A stretch of DNA of 64,000 bases. It comes from Planctomycetaceae bacterium (GTDB lineage Bacteria; Planctomycetota; Planctomycetia; Planctomycetales; Planctomycetaceae). The notes under the pieces are model-generated. The model was not told the origin of the DNA. It ran no database searches and was given only the letters and a program-made list of their open reading frames with translations. The stretch spans positions 1-64,000 of the forward strand of contig JAKFWC010000013.1 of the NCBI GenBank assembly GCA_021732975.1, in the 5' to 3' direction. Positions 56,117 through 64,000 of the stretch are shown here, in pieces (position 1 is the stretch's first letter; each line of letters begins with the position of its first letter). A program made the translations under genes and the position numbers.

Positions 56117-56728
56117 TCATCTTCGGATTCTCACACTCGGCAAGGATTCGCGAAGATTATGACAGCCATCTTCGGTCACTTTGGTGCCGACGACTGATAG
56201 GAGCTTCAATCGCTCCAGACCGGACAGGTGAAGCAGTCCCGTATCGATGATCGCCGTGTGGTTGAGATAGAGCCATTCCAAGCGTTTCAGCCGGCCAATC
56301 TGCACCAATCCAGCATCCGTCACCGGGCATTTGTCGAGCATGAGCGTTTGTATTCGGGGCATCCCGGCAAGGTGCTTCATGCCGGCGTCGGTAATCGTGG
56401 TCTCCTTGAGTGATAGCGATTTCAATTTCGCCAAGCCTTGAAGATGCACGAGCCCGGCGTCACTGATCATGGTGGCTTCGAGTGACAGGAACTGAAGCTC
56501 GTTCAGTTGCTTGAGGTGAGCCAATCCGACATCGGTGATCTTGGCTCCACTCACGTGCAGCCTCCGCAGTTGCTGAGGCGGGCTCAGCGTTGCCAGATCG
56601 TCATCGGTCGCGTCGGAAAGAGTGATCGACAGGACCGGGCGGTCCGCGGCAGGCAACTCAACCTTTACGGCGAAAACATACAGTGTGGACAGCAGCACCA
56701 AAGTTGAAAACCGGCCATTTCCCGTCAA
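56117..56728 (-). CDS. Leucine-rich repeat protein, exported
   Basis: A 203-aa protein with an N-terminal hydrophobic segment (LVLLSTLYVFAVKVEL) and about six LRR units of the ITDAGLxHLxxLxxLxxLxL type: ITDVGLAHLKQL, ISDAGLVHLQGL, ITDAGMKHLAGM, VTDAGLVQIGRL, IIDTGLLHLSGL. This RI-like LRR class is common in planctomycetes and mediates protein binding. The stop faces the GH97 stop only six bases away. Confidence 0.85.
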   Translation of the reverse strand: MTGNGRFSTLVLLSTLYVFAVKVELPAADRPVLSITLSDATDDDLATLSPPQQLRRLHVSGAKITDVGLAHLKQLNELQFLSLEATMISDAGLVHLQGLAKLKSLSLKETTITDAGMKHLAGMPRIQTLMLDKCPVTDAGLVQIGRLKRLEWLYLNHTAIIDTGLLHLSGLERLKLLSVVGTKVTEDGCHNLRESLPSVRIRR

Positions 56729-56738
56729 GGGTCTGCTC

Positions 56739-57062
56739 CTAAAACGTCAGCACGTTATCGCATTCGGCGACCATCCGATACAAATCCTGCATTGTCGAAA
56801 GCGGACAGATTTCCGATCCACTGGATTGTCGTAGCTTGAGGCAGCTACCGCAGGCCATGATCAGGCCGCCGGTCGCCGCCAACATTTCCATTTGCTCCAT
56901 GACTTGAAACTGTTCCGTGCTCAGAGACTCGGCTTCGACTGCCTTGCCCAGCAGGAAGACCTGGACTTCATCGTGAGAGTGCTTGACGGCGTAGTTGCCA
57001 AACCCGAATGCGTTCCAGACGCTTTCCGCATCGTTCGCGTCAATGCAGATTCCTAGTTTCAT
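56739..57062 (-). CDS. DsrE-family protein
   Basis: A 107-aa DsrE/DsrF-like protein: MKLGICIDANDAESVWNAF, DEVQVFLLGKAVEAESLST, GLIMACGSCLKLRQSSG. A conserved-position cysteine pair (ACGSC) could carry sulfur. The family handles sulfur transfer or small thiols. The ATG at 57062 is preferred; an upstream in-frame start adds MKWPGKAW. It lies 10 bases upstream of the LRR start on the same strand. Confidence 0.82.
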   Translation of the reverse strand: MKLGICIDANDAESVWNAFGFGNYAVKHSHDEVQVFLLGKAVEAESLSTEQFQVMEQMEMLAATGGLIMACGSCLKLRQSSGSEICPLSTMQDLYRMVAECDNVLTF

Positions 57063-57107
57063 CCACGCTTTCCCCGGCCATTTCACGCGAATGGTTAATG
57101 GAAAACG

Positions 57108-57593
57108 CTACTTGGTGGCCTTCTTATTCCGAGGATCGTCCTCGGGATTCACGTATTCAATTTTCCACGGTCCCATCCCGTGAAACTGCACGACGGTTTC
57201 CCCCTTGATCCACACGAAGTGTTTCATTCCGGCCTCCCAATAGCCGTAAGTTCCGGCGGGCATCGGTTTCGCCGCGTTCGCGTCAAACTTTTCTCCCATG
57301 CCGATATTGAAAGTGCCTGAGATCACGGTGATCCGTTCGGTCTTGGGATGGGTGTGAGGCGGAATGCGGTAGCCGTCTGGCGCTTTGACTCGGAAGACAA
57401 ACGGACCTTCTTTGCCAGGGTCTCCTTCCAGCACGGCCATCTTCGCGCCGGGCGGCAGCGACGGTGGGCCGTCTTTCCACTCGATCTTGTCGAGCGGGTA
57501 GAGGCGGAATTCTCCAGACTCATGATCGTCCGCCCTGGCCGTCGCCATCGCCAGGATGACGGCGGCTGCAAAAATCGGATGTGTCACTCGCAT
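57108..57593 (-). CDS. Exported cupin-domain protein
   Basis: A 161-aa protein with a signal peptide (HPIFAAAVILAMATARA) and one cupin barrel: GYRIPPHTHPKTERITVISG carries the metal-ligand pattern PPHTHP...E, and GYWEAGMKHFVWIKGETVV is the second cupin motif with its histidine. It probably binds a metal in the periplasm. It lies 45 bases upstream of the DsrE gene. Confidence 0.85.
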   Translation of the reverse strand: MRVTHPIFAAAVILAMATARADDHESGEFRLYPLDKIEWKDGPPSLPPGAKMAVLEGDPGKEGPFVFRVKAPDGYRIPPHTHPKTERITVISGTFNIGMGEKFDANAAKPMPAGTYGYWEAGMKHFVWIKGETVVQFHGMGPWKIEYVNPEDDPRNKKATK

Positions 57594-57704
57594 ATCGAAC
57601 TCTCTCTCTCAATGCTGTGGTCGAAGGGCTTGTCCGTCGCCGCGTTCGGCACGGAAAGCTCGTTTCCTGATCCACTTTACTATTCAGAGATGCAGTTGAC
57701 GACA

Positions 57705-58421
57705 TCACGGATTTGCCGGAGGCGGTGCTTGCTCTAAACCACCGGCGGGTGGCGGAGCCTGTTCGCCATCGGTATCGTGCGGCTTGACACCGATGTCGTA
57801 GCACAAGTGGTGCATGAGCGCTTCCGCAGCGCTCACCTTCTGCATCACATCTCCGGTGCCAATGGGCCGGCGGGCTTGGCGCGTCCATTGAGCAAGTTCT
57901 TCTTGAACATGGTGAAATTGTTCGTCGAGCGTGCCTACGGTACGTTGGATCGCTTCACGATCGCCTTGATGTTCTTTCGCGTGAATGCTTTTCGCGAGTT
58001 GCAAAACTCCATACGCCTCACGGTAGGTATGTGCATAATCAGTGTTGTGCTGGTAGTTGTAATGCAGATCGAGGCACAACTCGTTCAGGGCTGCGTTCAA
58101 ACGGCCTGACAAATCGTCGTGGCGGGCGAAGCCGCCGTATTGCAACTGAACTTGCTGCTGGACTACGGGAATCTGAACAGGCTGCGTGGCGACAACCCGC
58201 ACCACGGGTGTCGGGGTATAGTAGTAAGCATTGTTCGCCACATAATATGCACCTTGATGCTGATGCTGCTGCGAATGGGGCACGACGTATGACCAATTGT
58301 TGTGCCCGAAATGGCTCCCGTGGTGCTGTTGATGGTGGCCGTGATGATGCTGGGCAAAAGCCAGTCCAGACGTGCTGATGACCAGAGCGGCTAGACCGCA
58401 GTACGTCGATCGAAGTGACAT
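57705..58421 (-). CDS. Exported His-rich protein
   Basis: A 238-aa exported protein. The signal peptide (MSLRSTYCGLAALVISTSG) precedes a His/Gln-rich stretch (AQHHHGHHQQHHGSHFGHNN) and Tyr-rich repeats, then a helical domain (LSGRLNAALNELCLDLHYNY; LDEQFHHVQEELAQWTRQA) and a Pro-rich tail. The AAGGA site fits a start at 58421; one at 58436 is also possible. A metal-binding role is suggested by the histidines only. Confidence 0.7.
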   Translation of the reverse strand: MSLRSTYCGLAALVISTSGLAFAQHHHGHHQQHHGSHFGHNNWSYVVPHSQQHQHQGAYYVANNAYYYTPTPVVRVVATQPVQIPVVQQQVQLQYGGFARHDDLSGRLNAALNELCLDLHYNYQHNTDYAHTYREAYGVLQLAKSIHAKEHQGDREAIQRTVGTLDEQFHHVQEELAQWTRQARRPIGTGDVMQKVSAAEALMHHLCYDIGVKPHDTDGEQAPPPAGGLEQAPPPANP

Positions 58422-58564
58422 CTTCCAATCCTTCATCTTGAATGAAGCATCCTGAACCACGTAAACGACTGCTGCGCGGAAGTTTTCAATTGTATCCTCG
58501 TGAGACGCTTGCGGCAGACGCCAAAAAAGAATTCTGGCGTGCTGCCGCATCATGACGTCGTCAA

Positions 58565-58957
58565 TCAATACCGGATGCGATCATTATGGCCGTAGGGCCG
58601 ATGACTGAACCCAGGCTGATTGAACGGTGTTCCATGGCCATTGTTGACGTTCGGGTGAAAGTCTCCATGGATCGGGTCGTAGTTGCCTCGCGACGGCACG
58701 ACCGGCTTAATCAAATGTGATCCGAATTGGTCGTGCATCGGAGTGATCCGGCGATGCCCCGAATTTTGGTTGATGCCGGAGCCATGACTTCCGTTTCGAA
58801 ATCCATTCGAGTAGTCAGGAAGGCCGTAGCCCTGATGGGACGATCCATTGTGATAGTTCGCGCTACGGTATCCCGATGGCGTCCCGTAATTCCGATCGTG
58901 CGCCATGACGGGAGATCCAGCAGCCATCAACGCCATCGTAACCCAGAAAGTCTTCAT
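58565..58957 (-). CDS. Exported Gly/His/Asn-rich protein
   Basis: A 130-aa exported protein with signal peptide MKTFWVTMALMAAGSPVMA and a low-complexity mature part rich in Gly, His, Asn and Tyr (DRNYGTPSGYRSANYHNGSS; HGTPFNQPGFSHRPYGHNDR). Not recognised. It precedes the His-rich gene on the same strand; the two may form a pair. Confidence 0.6.
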   Translation of the reverse strand: MKTFWVTMALMAAGSPVMAHDRNYGTPSGYRSANYHNGSSHQGYGLPDYSNGFRNGSHGSGINQNSGHRRITPMHDQFGSHLIKPVVPSRGNYDPIHGDFHPNVNNGHGTPFNQPGFSHRPYGHNDRIRY

Positions 58958-59832
58958 CGCATTATTCTTCCATTGTTTGAGACTGTGTTGCCGCAGATCG
59001 CGGTGACTTTGGATAACGCGAAGGACGTGCCAAATTCGCTCAATCAAGTTACCGGATGACGTGGAACCGCGGTTTGAATCGCTTGGCTCCGATTGTCCGA
59101 TGCTGAACTCACAATGAGTTCGCGTGCCTGTGGACCATCTGATTCCGGCGGAATTTCACTCCGCTATCGGCCGGCGAACCAGATGTACACACCTTATGCC
59201 AGGGGCTTGGACTATAGCTTTCTATGACCAGGGCATTGAAGAACGACCAAGTTCCAGGATCGCCCATTCTGTCATCAAATTGACAGCATTCTTGACATTG
59301 TGATGACGACTGGTAAGTCGAACGAGCGGTTCTCGGATAAATCGTCGGGAAGGCCCCCGCGCAGGCAGATTTTTGCGGAAGAGCAGGCTCATTGCGAATG
59401 ATCGGCTATCGGGTTGGACGGGCGATCAGGTCCGACAGATCACGCGTTCTTCAAAGCGGCAAGCATCAAGAAAGCGATTCTGACAACGAGTCTTGTGGCC
59501 GCGTTTTACCCTGTGGCTGCGCCGTGGACCGTGAACGCGACTGGCCACCCAAATCGCGAAATTCTTTTCGGGTATCGCTGTCTGGGAGGCAATTGGCCAT
59601 ACCGCCCTGGCACTCAGTGGCGACCTGCCTCTGATTACATTTACGTCGACACTCAATACAGTGATCGCTGTAGTGGCGATCCTGCTGTCGACCGGGCTGA
59701 TCTGGTACGGTTGGAGCCCCGGAGGGCAGGCGATTCTGAACAATCCGCGTGGTCTATCGTCTCGGAAGCAACAGGCAGGTGTGTGAGCTGGAAGCACCGC
59801 GGTCGCTGCGCGACTATTTATCCTGTTCGAGG
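58958..59832. other. Intergenic region with a regulatory repeat copy
   Basis: About 875 bases. A plus-strand frame at 59414-59929 does not look coding. Copy 1 of the shared palindrome-plus-22-nt element lies at 59269-59316. Confidence 0.5.
59269..59316. promoter_or_regulatory. Shared element, copy 1
   Basis: CTGTCA-N6-TGACAG (59269-59286), then 8 bases, then a 22-nt sequence (59295-59316; starts ACATTGTGATG) that recurs exactly at 63897-63918. It lies about 312-360 bases upstream of the minus-strand gene starting at 58957. Confidence 0.75.
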
Positions 59833-60141
59833 TTATGCGGCGGTTGGAGTTCTCTCCGAAGGGGGTGAAATATCGTCTTTGGCGCAGGACATCGAATGTT
59901 CTACCGATTCTTTGGGATTCATCTTCTGACGGCGGCCCACTGACAGACGAATGCCAAACTCATGCGCGATTTTCCCCAAAGTCGCAGAGGAGATGCTTCG
60001 GTTTGTGATACGAATCGTCTCGCGAATTCCAAACATTCGTACCAAGGCGGCAAACTGTTGGCGTTGTTCCGGAGTGAAGGTCGGCGGACGGCCACGTCCT
60101 CGATTTTCCATTTGAATCTCCATTCTTGCAGCTTCCGGCAT
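59833..60141 (-). CDS. Small HTH-like hypothetical protein
   Basis: A 102-aa frame with GRGRPPTFTPEQRQQFAALV and GKIAHEFGIRLSVGRRQK, helices resembling a homeodomain-like DNA-binding segment seen in small planctomycete proteins. The start is uncertain (ATG near 60141 or later). Function not assigned. Confidence 0.45.
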   Translation of the reverse strand: MPEAARMEIQMENRGRGRPPTFTPEQRQQFAALVRMFGIRETIRITNRSISSATLGKIAHEFGIRLSVGRRQKMNPKESVEHSMSCAKDDISPPSERTPTAA

Positions 60142-60226
60142 TGCGGTAGTCGAACAAGATCATCCACGGAGCGTAAAGGGCAATTAACCTGTAACGATAT
60201 CTCGACGCTGGAGAATATGGCCAGGT

Positions 60227-60937
60227 TCATGCAGCACGATTTAAGTGTGGCGGACAGCTTTCTCCCATCATGCTCGTATCCTTCAGCTCACCGTTCTGAA
60301 GGAGGAGAGTTCGAGAGGCGCGGTTGGCGGCGACAGGATCGTGAGTCACCATGATGATCGTGCGACCCTCGCGATAGGCTTCATCGAAGGCTCCCAGTAC
60401 GACCTCACGGCTTTCCGGGTCCAGGTTTCCAGTGGGTTCATCGGCAAGGACGATTTGCGGGTCATTCACGAGAGTCCGCGCCAAGGCCACACGTTGTTGC
60501 TGTCCAACGCTCAGTTCGGCGGGGCGATGATGCAGTCGTTCTCCTAGACCGAATCGATCGAGCATGCGTACGGCTTGGGCTTCTTGCTCGACCTGCGTCC
60601 GGCCGAGCAAACATAGCGGAACTTGCACGTTTTGCAGAGCCGTCAGATAGGGGATGAGATTGAAGGTCTGAAAGACAAATCCCATCCGCTGACTGCGCAG
60701 TTGGGAACGGGCGGCCGCGGACAGGTCATAAATCGACGTGCTGTCGAGACGGATGCTCCCGGTTGTCGGGGACAGCATCCCCCCGAGCATCGACAGCAAC
60801 GTCGTCTTGCCACTGCCGCTCGGTCCGACCATCGCGACGTAATCCGACTTCTCAATCGTCAGGTCCGCACAATGGAAGGCCGTGACGACTTCACCCCGTC
60901 GTGAATACTGCTTGACCACGTTATTCAATTGAAACAT
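60227..60937 (-). CDS. ABC transporter ATPase (MacB/LolD-like)
   Basis: A 236-aa ATPase: Walker A MVGPSGSGKTTLLSMLGGM, signature LSVGQQQRVALARTL, Walker B IVLADEPTGNLDPES, H-loop MVTHDPVAANRA. This is the MacB/LolD class that drives FtsX-like permeases. It lies three bases after the permease gene on the same strand. Confidence 0.93.
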   Translation of the reverse strand: MFQLNNVVKQYSRRGEVVTAFHCADLTIEKSDYVAMVGPSGSGKTTLLSMLGGMLSPTTGSIRLDSTSIYDLSAAARSQLRSQRMGFVFQTFNLIPYLTALQNVQVPLCLLGRTQVEQEAQAVRMLDRFGLGERLHHRPAELSVGQQQRVALARTLVNDPQIVLADEPTGNLDPESREVVLGAFDEAYREGRTIIMVTHDPVAANRASRTLLLQNGELKDTSMMGESCPPHLNRAA

Positions 60938-60940
60938 GAA

Positions 60941-62164
60941 TCAAATCTCCTGAAAACACAGGCAGGGATCAAGGCGTGCCGCGGTGCGAGCAGGCCACCA
61001 GGCCGACACCACCGACAGACCACCGGCGATCACGACGGCCAACAGGGATGTTCCCGGCAGCACCTTTACGGTCACACCCGCCCAACTGGGTCCGGCGAGG
61101 ATGGCGATCGCCAAGCCAATCAAGCAGCCGAAGGTGCCGGCTGTCAGTCCTAGCAGACACGCTTTCCCCAGGAACATGCGTTGCACGAAACGCGGTGTCG
61201 CTCCGAGTGCCATCAGTGTCCCAATTTCACGTCGTCGTTCGCGAACATTGGCGGCGATCGCTCCCGCCAGACTGGTTCCTCCGACGACAATCAGAATCGC
61301 CAGGATGAACCACGAGGTGTTCGCCATCAATCGATTCACGCCGACTTGAGTCTGCACGACCTGCGCGATCGTGACGACCTTTGTCTTGGGCAGCAGCTTC
61401 CTCAACGCGGGAACCAGTGATCCCGCCGCATCCTCGCAACAGCCGATCACCTCAATGGCATTACAGACAGGCCCACTGCTGCTAGCTTCTTGCACCGTAT
61501 GCAAATGAGCGAACACGCGGGAGTCATCGACCGTCCCGGTGGTGGGAAGGATCCCCAAAATTCGGAAGGACCGCCCCAACAGCTTGACCGAGTCGCCCTG
61601 CGAGAACGCCGATTGTTCGGCGATGTCCGCCCCGACAACCAGCTCATCACTCTTCAAATCCTGAATGGCGCGATGGGTGACGAGCGATGCTGGGCTTGCC
61701 AGCGCAGTGGAATCGAGCTTCGCCTTGGTGCAGCCTTCATGAGCTTTCGGCGCTGCAAACAACGCGGTTGTCTGCCACGCGTTCTGCGCGGTCAGTTCTG
61801 ACTGGGGCAGAATGCCGGTGAGGATGATATCACGTCCGCCCAGATTGGCCGGGACGTTCAGTCGCGCGGAAACCTGCTCAACGCCGGTGAGTCCGGCCAG
61901 ATAAATTTCGGATACGACTTCTTCCGGAATCGTCGCGCCGTTCTGATCGGCCGAGTAGTAATCTTGCAGTGTTGCTTCCGGCGGAAGGATAAGGATGTTG
62001 GCCCCTAGTTGCGACAATTGGTCCGACACTTCCCGTTCCGAGTAGACGGTGACGTGTCGAATGGCAACCAGCGCCGCCACTCCCAGAAGAATAGCCAGGC
62101 TGTTGGAGACCGCGGCCCACGGGCGAGAGCGAAGTTCGAGCCAGATCAGGGATCGTAATGTCAT
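60941..62164 (-). CDS. ABC transporter permease (MacB/FtsX-like)
   Basis: A 407-aa permease with an N-terminal membrane anchor (AVSNSLAILLGVAALVAIRH), a large periplasmic MacB-PCD domain and three C-terminal helices (WFILAILIVVGGTSLAGAIA; KACLLGLTAGTFGCLIGLAI; LLAVVIAGGLSVVSAWWPA). It works with the adjacent ATPase to export or extract a substrate, perhaps a lipoprotein or peptide; not known here. Confidence 0.92.
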   Translation of the reverse strand: MTLRSLIWLELRSRPWAAVSNSLAILLGVAALVAIRHVTVYSEREVSDQLSQLGANILILPPEATLQDYYSADQNGATIPEEVVSEIYLAGLTGVEQVSARLNVPANLGGRDIILTGILPQSELTAQNAWQTTALFAAPKAHEGCTKAKLDSTALASPASLVTHRAIQDLKSDELVVGADIAEQSAFSQGDSVKLLGRSFRILGILPTTGTVDDSRVFAHLHTVQEASSSGPVCNAIEVIGCCEDAAGSLVPALRKLLPKTKVVTIAQVVQTQVGVNRLMANTSWFILAILIVVGGTSLAGAIAANVRERRREIGTLMALGATPRFVQRMFLGKACLLGLTAGTFGCLIGLAIAILAGPSWAGVTVKVLPGTSLLAVVIAGGLSVVSAWWPARTAARLDPCLCFQEI

Positions 62165-62194
62165 ATCGATGGTCCTCGTGAGTGCGTCTGCGGG

Positions 62195-62989
62195 TTAGCG
62201 GAGAACCGGACGCGACCCGGATGCCTGAGTCGGCTGATTGTGTTTGCAGTTCGCGTCATCGCAGCACTTTCCGGCTTTGTGCAGGGCGGCCGCGATCTGA
62301 TCCGCCGTGGATTGCGAGTTGTAATGCCCGATGAGCGCTCCCGGAGGCGCAATCAACACGGCGTACGGACCGTTCACTTGCTTGGAGTCCAACTGCATCT
62401 GTTGATAAAAGCGGGCTTCTGCCGGATCGTCCAACTTCATCCCCACGAGTGTGATCCGATCCTTGAATTGGGGCATCTGACCGATCGCATTGACCGCGGC
62501 GGGCACATCCACCTTGTCGGTGCGGGTCAGGCACACAAACACCAGCTTTTGTTCCTGCAACTCTTTCATGCAGCACATCATGGTCGGAGGAACGATAGCC
62601 GCTGCGGCCTGCTCCTGAGTCATCGTGCGGGCAAACAATCCCGTGACCGCTCCGTTCGGAGCCACCACCACCGTCATGGGCATGGGTGCGCGTGCCACGC
62701 CGAACTTCTCGACGAGCTGCTTTTCCGCGGGGTCGTCAACGCGAACCGATGTCAGAACGGCGATATTGCTGCGACTGATCGTTTCGTCTTTTGCCTGCTG
62801 ATATAGGGAGCGAGTGGCGTCACCATTGTCACGGTGAAAGACGACGAAAGTGAATTTGCTCGTTTGTGCCGACTGATTCAAAGTTGTCTGCAACGGACTG
62901 ATCTGGGTCGACTGCTGACCGAAGGCCGAATCGCCCATGGTCAGTGATGCCCCGAGAACGAACAACAAAACGGAAGACATGATTTTCAC
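62195..62989 (-). CDS. Exported double thioredoxin-like protein
   Basis: A 264-aa protein with a signal peptide (SVLLFVLGASLTMGDSAFG) and two thioredoxin-like folds: FTFVVFHRDNGDATRSLY to AAAIVPPTMMCCMKEL, and LVFVCLTRTDKVDVPAAVNA to AALHKAGKCCDDANCKHN. Neither has a canonical CxxC at the usual site; the cysteines are in CC clusters at domain ends. It may bind metal. It precedes the ABC genes by 30 bases, so it is likely co-expressed. Confidence 0.7.
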   Translation of the reverse strand: MKIMSSVLLFVLGASLTMGDSAFGQQSTQISPLQTTLNQSAQTSKFTFVVFHRDNGDATRSLYQQAKDETISRSNIAVLTSVRVDDPAEKQLVEKFGVARAPMPMTVVVAPNGAVTGLFARTMTQEQAAAAIVPPTMMCCMKELQEQKLVFVCLTRTDKVDVPAAVNAIGQMPQFKDRITLVGMKLDDPAEARFYQQMQLDSKQVNGPYAVLIAPPGALIGHYNSQSTADQIAAALHKAGKCCDDANCKHNQPTQASGSRPVLR

Positions 62990-63185
62990 AAGAGGTTCCT
63001 TCCCTGGATTAGAACCGAAGATGATTTGCGAATACTGTCAACGCAGGCAGCGTTGAGTGTTCATCTCGAATCAAGATCCTGGCTCACATGAAGCACAAGA
63101 ACCCGAGGACGAACTCGCAGCCACTCGCGTGAGTCAGAACCGTGATATGCGCCGGAGCAGCCTCAAGGCTGCTCAACGAGATCGC
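62990..63185. other. Gap with no recognised gene
   Basis: 196 bases; nothing identified. Confidence 0.3.
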
Positions 63186-63641
63186 TCAAATCAACCATAC
63201 CTGCGTCATCGCTCGCATGAGTGACGCGGAGAGAAGGCAACACTCATTGCCGGTGCAATGCCGAGTCAAAGAACATTGCTCAACCGGCTTGGACAAATCA
63301 GAGAGGGCCATGCACGATCGGCAGCAGACCCACGCTGGAAATGTCGATTGCGGCGCGATTCCTGTGGAGATGGTCGCGTGGACGCATCGTCCTGGACGAC
63401 ACGGACAACCGGAATCATGCGAATGCGGGCCGCATCCCGAATCGACGGCCTCACTTCCGTCTGAAGCGTCGCAGCATTCGTCTTCGTCCAAATGACAACA
63501 AGACTCGCCGTTACAGCATTCCCCTGCGTGCATCGCCGCGGCAGAGGTGATGGAACCCGGTAAGCAGTGCCAACAGCACCCCGTACTGCTATTCACGAGC
63601 AGTGAAATGAGGGCGCAGAAGCTGGCGACATATCCGAGCAT
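63186..63641 (-). CDS. Cys-rich membrane-anchored protein
   Basis: A 151-aa protein with a hydrophobic start (MLGYVASFCALISLLVNSST) followed by a very cysteine-rich region (GCCWHC; ECCNGESCCHLDEDECCDAS; CGPHSHDSGCPCRPGRCVH). The pattern suggests metal binding or redox function. It lies upstream of the thioredoxin-like gene on the same strand. Copy 2 of the shared element lies about 230-280 bases further upstream. Confidence 0.6.
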   Translation of the reverse strand: MLGYVASFCALISLLVNSSTGCCWHCLPGSITSAAAMHAGECCNGESCCHLDEDECCDASDGSEAVDSGCGPHSHDSGCPCRPGRCVHATISTGIAPQSTFPAWVCCRSCMALSDLSKPVEQCSLTRHCTGNECCLLSASLMRAMTQVWLI

Positions 63642-64000
63642 CGACTGTATCTCGAAACACTCTCCCTACTCTGCGCACACCGGTGCGAGAACTAGCGAGA
63701 ATGACGACTCTTCGGACTATCGGGTCCGTGGCGAATTCTGCTTGACGATTTGACATGGAATACAACAGAACTGCTCAATCGCGGCCAATAGCAAAGCCTA
63801 AATTTCGCAGATTGCCAAACTGGACCATTGCGGCCCCCCTTCGACCAATCGAAATCCAGCATTGTCAGCGATGCCGTCAAACTGACGGCAGCTTCAACAT
63901 TGTGATGACGACTGGTAACCCGGCAAGAGCAGAAACCCGTCACCGAAGTCATCGGCTTAAGCGCTTGTTGGATCTGTCGAGTCAGCCCCGCGAGCGCCGA
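63642..64000. other. Window end, non-coding with regulatory repeat copy
   Basis: 359 bases to the edge. Holds copy 2 of the shared element (63873-63918). No gene supported; a partial gene beyond the edge cannot be judged. Confidence 0.45.
63873..63918. promoter_or_regulatory. Shared element, copy 2
   Basis: GCCGTCA-N3-TGACGGC (63873-63889), 7 bases, then the same 22-nt sequence (63897-63918) as in copy 1. Same orientation as copy 1. Confidence 0.75.

Noticed and set aside
59414-59929. 171-aa plus-strand frame
   Set aside because: No family features and irregular composition; overlaps the plausible minus-strand HTH-like gene.
1-64000. CRISPR arrays and tRNA or rRNA genes
   Set aside because: No regularly spaced repeats and no cloverleaf-type or rRNA sequences were recognised by reading; this is not a covariance-model search.

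Overview
The window looks like a chromosome segment (or metagenome contig) of a planctomycete. The best evidence is the block at 35.4-41.7 kb: two DUF1559 pseudopilin-like proteins, a DUF1549-type protein, a Tat-exported DUF1501 protein and a secreted EF-hand protein, a set typical of Planctomycetaceae. All assignments come from reading translated sequence; no database search was run.

Layout. 0-5 kb: small stress/accessory genes (DUF488, a DinB/membrane-protein chimera, VOC, CIA30, DUF1990, NmrA-like SDR, macro domain, TspO). 5-13 kb: a P-type cation ATPase, then a tightly overlapped minus-strand Kai operon (kaiC, kaiB, kaiB, PAS hybrid histidine kinase, REC-DUF2294). 13-14 kb: mostly non-coding, with a strong bidirectional terminator. 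14-18 kb: an IetAS-like AAA ATPase/subtilase pair preceded by a small gene. 18-26 kb: a plasmid-like island with a ParB gene, a helicase-like protein without a P-loop and a reverse transcriptase carrying YVDN instead of YxDD, diverging from a MerR-like regulator and a large zinc-finger (CHC2-like) protein.

26-34 kb: a 55-aa membrane protein, a SWIM-DNA ligase-WGR fusion, a 41-aa membrane peptide coupled to a lipoprotein, an XRE regulator, and a seven-gene minus-strand operon built around a Ycf46-like AAA ATPase with DUF1257 (Ycf35-like) and DUF2997 proteins. 34-35.4 kb: decayed recombinase/IS91-type relics. 35.4-41.7 kb: the planctomycete surface/secretion block. 41.8-47.3 kb: a frameshifted esterase, a radical SAM protein, a GIY-YIG protein, a broken M41-like gene and several strong hairpins. 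47.5-53.8 kb: one giant DUF4011-SF1 helicase-nuclease. 54-64 kb: GH97 glycosidase, LRR protein, DsrE, cupin, His-rich and Cys-rich exported proteins, thioredoxin-like protein and a MacB/LolD-type ABC transporter. A shared palindrome-plus-22-nt element lies upstream of two of these minus-strand groups.

Functionally, the window mixes housekeeping planctomycete genes with signalling (Kai), several putative defence or mobile-element modules (IetAS, RT/pseudohelicase/ParB, DUF4011 helicase-nuclease) and gene relics. The best candidate for an undescribed system is the ParB / P-loop-less helicase / YVDN reverse transcriptase operon with its divergent zinc-finger partner. The second is the Ycf46-DUF1257-DUF2997 operon.
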